Assembly (NCBI GenBank): GCA_023142645.1
Contig: JAGLJE010000144.1
Span: 1 to 5,197, forward strand
Source: Candidatus Altimarinota bacterium
GTDB lineage: Bacteria > Patescibacteriota > Gracilibacteria > JAHISY01
Length of the DNA: 5,197 bases
Direction: 5' to 3'
Both the position numbers and the translations under genes were made by a program. Shown in pieces: positions 1-5,197 of the stretch (position 1 is its first letter; every line of letters starts with the position of its first letter). The notes beneath the pieces were generated by a model, which was not told the DNA's origin, made no database searches, and saw only the letters and a list, made by a program, of their open reading frames with translations.

Positions 1-245
1 CTCTGCAAACTTTTTTTACAACTGAATGGAAAATTAAAAAAATAGAAAATAAAAAAATAATTTCCTCTCGCGCGAAGTTTAATAATTAACCCTTTTAATT
101 AATTCTTTTTTGGTTTTTAACTCTTACTTTTCCACTATTTTTAAAAAACTTTTCCACATTTCCTAAAAGTTTTCCAAAAAATAAAACTATTACACCACTT
201 TTTAATAATCTAAATCAAGCACCTTTTATTTATCTAATAAATAAA
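1..245. other. AT-rich non-coding leader upstream of cimA
   Basis: This stretch is dominated by A and T homopolymers and has no convincing gene. Two short open frames enter from the left edge, one ending at 43-45 and one at 87-89. Either could be the last codons of an upstream gene, but neither can be distinguished from chance. An AT-only inverted repeat (AATTAA/TTAATT around 84-103), followed by a T-run, could be a weak terminator for an upstream gene. It lacks G/C pairs, so I do not call it. I find no clear -35/-10 pair. A TAATAATCT stretch near 202-210 is the best -10-like candidate and is very weak. The only organised pattern is the set of phased TTTTCCA repeats listed separately. Confidence 0.6.
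126..176 (+). repeat. Three phased short direct repeats upstream of cimA
   Basis: ACTTTTCCAC occurs at 126-135 and again, exactly, at 148-157. A related AGTTTTCCA follows at 168-176. The starts are 22 and 20 bases apart, close to two helical turns, so the copies would lie on one face of the DNA. They end 69 bases before the cimA start. The arrangement resembles a multi-site operator or activator-binding region, but the sequence is so T-rich that chance recurrence is quite possible. No regulator can be named. Confidence 0.3.
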
Positions 246-1805
246 ATGAAAAGAAGTATTTATATTTACGATACAACTCTACGCGATGGTAGCCAAATGG
301 AAGGTATTAACTTTTCAGTAAATGATAAATTAAAAATTTCAAAGAAGTTGAGTGATTTTGGAGTTAATTTTATTGAAGGTGGTTGGCCGGGAAGTAATCC
401 CAAAGATGAAGAATATTTTAAAAAAGTTAAAAAGTTGAAATTAAAAAGTGAGGTGGTGGCTTTTTCTTCCACACATTTAATCGGGAAAAATCCTTCAAAT
501 GATAAATTAATCCAAAAAGTATTAGAAGCGAAAACAAAGTGGGTATGTGTGTTTGGAAAAACTTGGGATCTTCATACTAGGAAGATTTTAAAAATTAATA
601 ATCAGAAAGCGTTAGATTTAATCCAAAATACAATTCAATTTTTTATAAAAAATAAAAGAAAGGTTATTTTTGACGCGGAGCATTTTTTTGACGGATTTAA
701 ATCGAATCCTAAATTTACAATGGAGTGTTTGAGAATTGCGAGTAAAAGTGGAGCTGATAATTTAACTTTATGTGATACAAACGGAGGAAGTTTAGAGAAT
801 GAGATTCGAGAAATTATCCATAAAGTAAAAAAAGAAATTAAAACACCACTTGGGATTCACACTCATAATGATTGTGGATTAGCAGTTGCGAATTCACTTA
901 CCGCAATTAGAGAAGGTGTTGAATTAATACAAGGGACTTTTAATGGAATCGGGGAAAGAAGTGGAAACGCGAATCTCGGGGTGATTATCGCAAATCTTCA
1001 ACTTAAAAAAAATCAAAAAATTATTCCTCAAAAAAATCTCAAAAAACTCACACAACTTTCTAATTTTATTTTTGAAATTGCGAATCTACCGCCAAAAAAA
1101 GAACAACCATTTATAGGTGTGAATGCTTTCACTCATAAAGGTGGAATTCACGCTTCAGCTGTTCGAAAAATTCCTCGAAGCTATCAACATATCGATCCGA
1201 AATTAGTGGGAAATATTTCACGAATCACGATTTCAGAATTAAGCGGAAAATCAAATGTTGTAGAAGTAGCGAAACGATTAGGATTTAATTTGCAAATTAA
1301 ATCATCTCAAACTTGCGAGATTCTCCAAAAAGTTAAAATAATGGAAAATGAGGGGTTTTATTTTGAAACCGCAGAAGCTAGTTTTGCGTTATTAATTCTC
1401 CGACTACAAAAAAATTACAAAGCACCTTTTAAGGTGTTGGATTATTTTGTGATGAATTTTAAAAACGGAGAAGCGAAAGCGAATGTGAAATTAAAAGTTG
1501 GAAATGAGATTCGTGAATATACAGCAAGCGGGAGTGGACCGGTAAATGCGCTTGATATTGCGACACGGAGGGCGGTGGAAAAATTTTTTCCGCAAATTAA
1601 AAATATAGAACTAAAAGATTACAAAGTTCGCATTCTAGACTCAGATGCCGCCACTGCTGCGAAGACGCGCGTGTTGGTCGAAAGTTCAAACGGGATGGAA
1701 AATTGGAGCACGGTTGGTTGTTCGGAAAATATTATCGAAGCGAGTTGGCAAGCACTTACCGACTCACTCGAGTATGCGATTTGGAAAACAAAGAGAGCTG
1801 GATAA
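246..1805 (+). CDS. cimA: (R)-citramalate synthase, CimA family
   Basis: This enzyme condenses pyruvate with acetyl-CoA to (R)-citramalate, the first step of the threonine-independent route to 2-oxobutanoate and isoleucine; it is cytosolic. The 519 residues open with the catalytic TIM barrel. YDTTLRDGS (8-16) carries the metal-binding Asp14, and FIEGGWPGSNPKD (42-54) is the CimA-type version of this loop. LCDTNGG is at 175-181, metal ligands His205 and His207 lie in IHTHND, and GIGERSGNANL is at 234-244. FTHKGGIHASA (295-305) marks the linker subdomain. Residues from about 393 match the LeuA-dimer regulatory domain, with GSGPVNALD at 429-437, so feedback control (isoleucine in known CimA) is expected. 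Length is near the family norm of about 520-540. The GGWPGSNPKD signature favours CimA over isopropylmalate or homocitrate synthase. No Shine-Dalgarno sequence precedes the ATG, and no earlier in-frame start exists. G+C rises from about 20-35 % early to about 45 % over the last 300 bases. Confidence 0.93.
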   Translation: MKRSIYIYDTTLRDGSQMEGINFSVNDKLKISKKLSDFGVNFIEGGWPGSNPKDEEYFKKVKKLKLKSEVVAFSSTHLIGKNPSNDKLIQKVLEAKTKWVCVFGKTWDLHTRKILKINNQKALDLIQNTIQFFIKNKRKVIFDAEHFFDGFKSNPKFTMECLRIASKSGADNLTLCDTNGGSLENEIREIIHKVKKEIKTPLGIHTHNDCGLAVANSLTAIREGVELIQGTFNGIGERSGNANLGVIIANLQLKKNQKIIPQKNLKKLTQLSNFIFEIANLPPKKEQPFIGVNAFTHKGGIHASAVRKIPRSYQHIDPKLVGNISRITISELSGKSNVVEVAKRLGFNLQIKSSQTCEILQKVKIMENEGFYFETAEASFALLILRLQKNYKAPFKVLDYFVMNFKNGEAKANVKLKVGNEIREYTASGSGPVNALDIATRRAVEKFFPQIKNIELKDYKVRILDSDAATAAKTRVLVESSNGMENWSTVGCSENIIEASWQALTDSLEYAIWKTKRAG

Positions 1806-1843
1806 ATTTAGACGCACTTAATAGTTGGTTTAAGACAAAAATT

Positions 1844-1868
1844 AAAATTTGCAATTACAGCAAAATTT
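1844..1868. repeat. Imperfect inverted repeat between cimA and the surface gene
   Basis: AAAATTTGC (1844-1852) and GCAAAATTT (1860-1868) pair as a 9-bp stem with one A-A mismatch and a 7-base loop. It lies in the 99-base gap after cimA, about 36 bases before the next start. No T-run follows, so it is not a standard intrinsic terminator. It could be an operator, an mRNA stem or chance in AT-rich DNA. A second, shorter stem (AAATTC/GAATTT at 1875-1880 and 1886-1891) follows directly. Confidence 0.25.
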
Positions 1869-1904
1869 CCTCTAAAATTCGAAAAGAATTTAACTCTCTT
1901 CCAA

Positions 1905-2564
1905 ATGCACTCTCATAAACTTAAAAAAGCTCTCATCAAAAGAGCCACCGAATCAGTCGGGATTCTCTTCACATTATTACTTGTTTTTTCGGCTATCGTT
2001 TACGCTTACACCACATGGGCTCCTGGCGGTCCGCCACAGACCGCACCAGGTGCAGGAAATGTGGACTTAGCATTGAGCGATACTCGCTGCGACACTTCCG
2101 GAACGTGCTCTCAAATTTGCATCGGTAGTGATTGCGAAACAAGCTGGCCAACTGGCGATAGTCCCCTTTGGGATACTGACGGCACGGATGTTTATCGTGA
2201 TAGTGGGAATGTTGGTATCGGAACGACAAATCCGGGGGTAAAGTTGGAAGTAGATGGAAACATTATCGCAGATACACCAACCGCCAATAATCATGTTGCG
2301 ACTAAAGGATATGTGGACGCGGCTGGCAACCCATATATTGATTGGAATGACTGTAATTTTCAGAGTTCTTGTATTAGCGCAATAGATAATGAAAATATCC
2401 TTAGTTGCGGTGTTGGATATGTACTTGTTAGCCATAGTTGTGCTATGGACGATGGTTATTGTGAATTAGGTAGTCCAAATCATTTGCGAGTTAAAACAAA
2501 TACTTCTGGTAATCCTTTTACAGTTTGTGGATCCATAAAATGTTGCAAATATATAGTGCCATAA
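1905..2564 (+). CDS. Secreted cysteine-rich surface protein with tail-fibre-like stalk motif
   Basis: The 219 residues begin with a basic stretch (KLKKALIKR, 5-13) and a hydrophobic segment (about 18-35) ending in VYAY. This is a signal peptide or N-terminal anchor, so the protein should be exported by Sec. A Pro/Gly-rich spacer follows (39-51), then ICIGSDC..SWP (71-82), GNVGIGTTNPGVKLEV (101-116) and ATKGYVDAA (132-140). These last motifs recur in patescibacterial surface proteins and resemble phage tail-fibre stalks. The C-terminal part (141-219) is a separate module with eight cysteines and ends CCKYIVP. With Cys62, 68, 72 and 77 there are twelve in all, which suggests disulphides outside the cell. 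No sorting signal or catalytic motif is visible. The frame is open back to 1812, but this ATG gives a sensible signal peptide; no Shine-Dalgarno sequence precedes it. The next gene starts 6 bases after the stop. An adhesin or surface-fibre role is likely but inferred. Confidence 0.8.
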   Translation: MHSHKLKKALIKRATESVGILFTLLLVFSAIVYAYTTWAPGGPPQTAPGAGNVDLALSDTRCDTSGTCSQICIGSDCETSWPTGDSPLWDTDGTDVYRDSGNVGIGTTNPGVKLEVDGNIIADTPTANNHVATKGYVDAAGNPYIDWNDCNFQSSCISAIDNENILSCGVGYVLVSHSCAMDDGYCELGSPNHLRVKTNTSGNPFTVCGSIKCCKYIVP

Positions 2565-2570
2565 TTTTGA

Positions 2571-3167
2571 ATGTCTATAATATATCTTAAAACAACCATA
2601 ATAATTTTAACATTTTTTGTATTCCTAAGTTTAACAGCATGCAACAAAGCAGACAACAAATTCTCCGCAAAAGAAATAGGCATTATTAATAAAACATCTG
2701 TTAATAATCCTGAATTTTTACTGTCCGCTGGTTGTATCACAAACAAAACAGAAAAAGAGGTCAGGGGCAATTCAATGGAGCCGCTGGTAAAGGCCGGTGA
2801 AACGCTTGTTTTGTTGGAAAATTATTATGAATGCAATAAAGCCGAAAGAGAAGATATTATTGCCTATGACTATAAAGGCAATGATAATCCGCTGATAAAA
2901 AAAGTTTTAGTGTTAGGAGGAGATAATCTGGAACTTAAAGGCAATAATCTGCTTGTTAACAATGAAATTTTAGCAAACAGCCAACAAAAAAATTATACTT
3001 TTTATGAAAGCCAAAAAAAGATGATTAGCTTGTACATTAAAGATGGAAAATTAATTAAAGACGCGTATTTGATATTTGGTGATAATATTATCAGTGGCCT
3101 TGATTCTAGAAAATTCGGAGCGGTTTCAGATAAGAATTTTTTAGGTAAGTTTATAAGTAAATTTTGA
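2571..3167 (+). CDS. Signal peptidase I (S26) homologue with lipoprotein signal
   Basis: This is a 198-residue serine protease of the signal peptidase I family, expected to cleave signal peptides or other exported substrates outside the membrane. Box B/C is GNSMEP (66-71) with nucleophile Ser68. Box D is PLIKKVLVLGGD (107-118), whose Lys110 aligns with the catalytic lysine of LepB. Box E is GDNIISGLDSRKFGAV (170-185). The N-terminus has one hydrophobic stretch (about 9-23) ending in the lipobox-like LTAC (21-24), so it may be lipidated on Cys24 instead of kept as a transmembrane anchor. Cys55 and Cys88 could form a disulphide. Its YYECN..ERED segment (85-95) resembles small S26 proteins of Patescibacteria. 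It is shorter than LepB (324 residues) and lacks its second transmembrane segment and large inserts. It follows the surface-protein gene by 6 bases, suggesting co-transcription and possibly a dedicated substrate. The G+C content is about 33 %. It is probably not the main housekeeping LepB, but that cannot be excluded. Confidence 0.82.
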   Translation: MSIIYLKTTIIILTFFVFLSLTACNKADNKFSAKEIGIINKTSVNNPEFLLSAGCITNKTEKEVRGNSMEPLVKAGETLVLLENYYECNKAEREDIIAYDYKGNDNPLIKKVLVLGGDNLELKGNNLLVNNEILANSQQKNYTFYESQKKMISLYIKDGKLIKDAYLIFGDNIISGLDSRKFGAVSDKNFLGKFISKF

Positions 3168-3246
3168 ACTGAAAAAAATTGTCAGGAAGCTTTTTTTACG
3201 AATCGTGACTTGTTTAAGGACTCGCTGCTAAATATATATTAGACCA
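3168..3246. other. Convergent spacer between the peptidase gene and secA
   Basis: These 79 bases separate the plus-strand peptidase stop from the minus-strand SEC-C remnant. No strong terminator is visible for either strand. A-tract 3172-3178 could pair with T-tract 3191-3197 across a 12-base loop, but only A-T pairs would form. The peptidase frame stays open for 24 codons past its TGA (to TAG at 3240-3242), which is unremarkable by chance. Confidence 0.5.
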
Positions 3247-3324
3247 TTAAACATTTTTCCCGCAGCACTTCTTAAACTTCTTCCCGCTGCCGTTCTGTAT
3301 TAGCGGGACTTCGCTTTGCTTCTT
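3247..3324 (-). pseudogene. Remnant of a second SEC-C zinc-binding tail after secA
   Basis: Read leftwards in a frame one base off that of secA, this 25-codon stretch ends GSGKKFKKCCGKNV and then TAA (3247-3249). That is the second half of a canonical SEC-C motif, and its last six residues plus stop match the SecA C-terminus exactly. Over the final 36 bases the copies match at 28, and five of the eight differences are synonymous. That pattern points to two once-coding copies, not a recent duplication. The upstream residues (KKQSEVPLIQN) lack the CPC half, and a TAG at 3325-3327 closes the frame with no start codon, so it cannot be expressed alone. It is probably the displaced end of an older secA allele, or of another SEC-C protein. 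Frameshift expression from secA is possible but unsupported. Confidence 0.6.
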
Positions 3325-3329
3325 CTAAC

Positions 3330-5197
3330 TTAAACATTCTTTCCGCAACATTGTTTATACTTTTTTAGTGATCCGTCTGGCTTAACCGCTCCGCACGGGC
3401 AGGGGTCGTTTCTTCCCACTTTTTGAGTTGGTACTGGGGAAGTCGGAGTTTGTGAGTTTTCTTCTCCGCTCACGCGGATGATGGTGGGGTTCTCTGCCTT
3501 CGAAGGAGCACTTGATTTTGTTTCATCCACCCGAATTTTTACCACTCCCTCGCTGCCGAGATTTTTCATCTTTTCGTCCACCTTTAAAAACTGCTGTGCC
3601 GTCGCGGTAATTCCCTTCTGTTGCTCAGGGGTGAGCTCTCGATCACCGGTAAGAATGTCTTCCACATTTTCCACATTTGTAATAATTTTTTGTGGCACGG
3701 AAGGTCGGAGAGGCGGAGGAGTTTCTTCGATTTTTAATTTAAATAATGCGCGAACCGTGTTTCCGCGGATGTTTCCCAGCAATTCTTCGAAAGCGACATA
3801 CGCTTCATTTTTGTATTCGATTAACGGGTCGCGTTGCCCGAAGCCGCGCAGTGAAACCTTCTCTCGGAGTGAACGCATATTCTCGAGGTGCTCCATCCAC
3901 AGTCTGTCGATTGTTGACAGATAAATCTGCCGTTCTGCGAAACGGAGTGCCCCAGCATTTGGCAGAGCTTTCTCGCGAGACTTGTAAGCAGTTCTCAAAT
4001 ATTCCGCCGCGAAATCCTGCAACTCCGGCTGTTTTGAAAATTCTCCCAATTTATCCGTGTCGAGCGGATTTTCCGTATTTTTAAAAATCGACGAGAGTTG
4101 TTTTACCACCTCGTTTAAATCCCAATCCTCACGCTTTCGATTCAGCGTGAAGGCGTTCACGATCCCGCGAGCGTCTTTCTCGATAATTCGCTTAATCTCG
4201 TCCGCGATATTTTCGTGTTCGAGAATTTTCCGCCGTCGTGAATAAATAATCTCACGCTGTTTGTTCATCACATCATCGTATTCCACGAGGTGTTTACGAA
4301 TATCGAAATTATGCGCTTCCACTTTTTTTTGTGCGGATTCGATTGAATGCGAAATCATTTTATTTTCAATCGGCATATCTTCCGGTACTTTTAGGAATTC
4401 CATCATTCGCCGCATTTTTTCTCCACCGAAAAGCCGCATCAAGCTGTCCTCCATCGACACAAAAAACTGGCTCGCACCGGAATCGCCCTGTCGCCCCGAT
4501 CTTCCACGAAGCTGATTATCGATTCTCCGACTTTCATGTCGCTCCGTTCCGAGAATAAAAAGCCCACCCAGCTCTGCGACACCCGCGCCGAGCTTGATGT
4601 CTGTTCCGCGACCGGCCATATTCGTGGCGATTGTGACTGCGCCTTTTTCGCCCGCTCGCGCCACAATTTCGGCCTCCTTTTCATGATGTTTCGCATTCAA
4701 AACTTTATGAGGGACACCATTTCGTAAAAGTTGCGCCGAGAGAGCTTCCGATTTTTCAATTGTAATCGTCCCGACAAGAACAGGCTGTTCTTTTTCGTGC
4801 AGCTCTTTAATTTTTGCCACTGTCGCGAGAAATTTCCCCTTCTCGCTTTTGTAAACCGAGTCTGATAAATCAATCCGCGTTACTTCTTGGTTCGTAGGAA
4901 TCGCGAGACATTCAAGATTGTAAATTTTCGCGAACTCCTCCGCTTCCGTGAGAGCCGTGCCGGTCATTCCCGCCAGCTTCTCATAAAGTCGAAAATAATT
5001 CTGCAGCGTGATTGCCGCAAGTGTCCGCGATTCCCGCCGCACCTCGACTGCCTCCTTTGCTTCGAGGGCTTGATGAAGTCCGTCAGAATATCGCCGTCCC
5101 GGCATCAGCCTGCCGGTGAATTCATCCACGATTAGAATCTCGCCGTCGCGGACGACATAATCTTTATCTTTTGTGAAAACTGCACGGGCTTTCAGTG
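3330..5197 (-). CDS. secA: Preprotein translocase ATPase SecA, C-terminal part (5' end outside window)
   Basis: SecA is the ATPase motor that drives unfolded preproteins through SecYEG at the inner membrane. The frame stays open to the right edge, giving 621 visible codons; the GTG at 5127-5129 lies inside conserved sequence and is not the real start. Counting that codon as 1, the protein shows VDEFTGRLMPGRRYSDGLHQ (1-20), FRLYEKLAGMTGTA (46-59) at the entry to the second nucleotide-binding domain, TNMAGRGTDI (169-178), and the arginine-finger helicase motif QLRGRSGRQGD (206-216). The helical scaffold follows (about 258-300), then the two-helix finger (about 400-436, LRGFGQRDP). A long Pro/Ser/Thr-rich linker leads to the SEC-C zinc motif, with Cys577, Cys579, Cys594 and Cys595. 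That motif has 14 residues between the cysteine pairs instead of the usual 8. About 400 N-terminal residues should lie beyond the edge. G+C is about 50 %, unlike most of cimA and the peptidase gene. Confidence 0.97.
   Translation of the reverse strand, partial: LKARAVFTKDKDYVVRDGEILIVDEFTGRLMPGRRYSDGLHQALEAKEAVEVRRESRTLAAITLQNYFRLYEKLAGMTGTALTEAEEFAKIYNLECLAIPTNQEVTRIDLSDSVYKSEKGKFLATVAKIKELHEKEQPVLVGTITIEKSEALSAQLLRNGVPHKVLNAKHHEKEAEIVARAGEKGAVTIATNMAGRGTDIKLGAGVAELGGLFILGTERHESRRIDNQLRGRSGRQGDSGASQFFVSMEDSLMRLFGGEKMRRMMEFLKVPEDMPIENKMISHSIESAQKKVEAHNFDIRKHLVEYDDVMNKQREIIYSRRRKILEHENIADEIKRIIEKDARGIVNAFTLNRKREDWDLNEVVKQLSSIFKNTENPLDTDKLGEFSKQPELQDFAAEYLRTAYKSREKALPNAGALRFAERQIYLSTIDRLWMEHLENMRSLREKVSLRGFGQRDPLIEYKNEAYVAFEELLGNIRGNTVRALFKLKIEETPPPLRPSVPQKIITNVENVEDILTGDRELTPEQQKGITATAQQFLKVDEKMKNLGSEGVVKIRVDETKSSAPSKAENPTIIRVSGEENSQTPTSPVPTQKVGRNDPCPCGAVKPDGSLKKYKQCCGKNV

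Noticed and set aside
1..89. Possible 3' end of an upstream gene on the plus strand
   Set aside because: Two frames enter from the left edge (stops at 43-45 and 87-89), but both are short, and nothing in their residues identifies a family.
84..117. AATTAA/TTAATT hairpin with a T-run as a terminator
   Set aside because: The stem is six A-T pairs only, in DNA where such palindromes arise easily.
1005..1046. Run of A-tracts that could be intrinsically bent DNA
   Set aside because: The tracts lie inside cimA, their spacing is irregular, and Lys/Asn/Gln codons in an AT-rich gene explain them.
1703..1918. 71-codon plus-strand frame bridging cimA and the surface gene
   Set aside because: Most of it overlaps the conserved end of cimA in another frame, and its product has no recognisable feature.
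3172..3197. Bidirectional terminator between the peptidase gene and secA
   Set aside because: Only an A-tract/T-tract pairing with a 12-base loop is possible. Without G/C pairs it is too weak to call.
3165..3242. TGA read as glycine (code 25), extending the peptidase by 24 residues
   Set aside because: cimA, the surface gene and secA contain many glycines, none encoded by TGA, and box E is followed by a normal-length end. A 24-codon open run is expected by chance.
3478..4727. Several plus-strand open frames opposite secA
   Set aside because: They are antisense shadows of a strongly conserved gene, with no family motifs and no start signals.
5127..5129. GTG as the start of a truncated SecA
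   Set aside because: The frame continues upstream to the window edge, reading DYVVRDGEILIVDEFTGR, which is normal internal SecA sequence.

Overview
The window shows four protein-coding genes in standard bacterial genetic code. Three lie on the plus strand: a citramalate synthase, a secreted cysteine-rich surface protein and a lipoprotein-like signal peptidase. The fourth is the C-terminal two thirds of secA on the minus strand, converging on the others and running off the right edge. The plus-strand starts have no recognisable Shine-Dalgarno sequence. The surface protein has a GNVGIGTTNP repeat, an ATKGYVDAA stalk motif and an IGSDC..SWP segment. The small S26 peptidase has a YYECN box. From what I know of these families, this combination is typical of Patescibacteria (Candidate Phyla Radiation). 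That assignment is inference from protein style, not from a marker phylogeny.

Layout. Positions 1-245 are a very AT-rich non-coding leader with three phased copies of a short TTTTCCA repeat. Positions 246-1805 hold cimA, complete, with both the catalytic HMGL-like barrel and the LeuA-type regulatory domain. After 99 bases containing an imperfect inverted repeat comes the surface protein (1905-2564). Six bases later comes the lipoprotein-type signal peptidase I homologue (2571-3167), so these two probably share a transcript. Positions 3168-3329 form a short convergent spacer. It contains a diverged second copy of the end of the SecA zinc-binding tail. secA occupies 3330-5197 on the minus strand.

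How the genes relate. SecA would export the surface protein and the lipoprotein peptidase. The peptidase sits directly behind the surface protein gene and might process it or related exported proteins, but only gene order supports that. CimA would supply citramalate for isoleucine synthesis by the pyruvate route. It has no isoleucine or leucine pathway neighbours here.

Composition is patchy. Most of cimA, the 3' third of the surface gene and the peptidase gene are about 20-35 % G+C. secA and the first two thirds of the surface gene are about 50 %. The break inside the surface gene falls on a domain boundary. The most unusual points are the second SEC-C tail after secA, the composition break in the surface protein, and the pairing of that protein with a lipid-anchored S26 peptidase. 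I see no complete new system, RNA gene, CRISPR array or mobile element.
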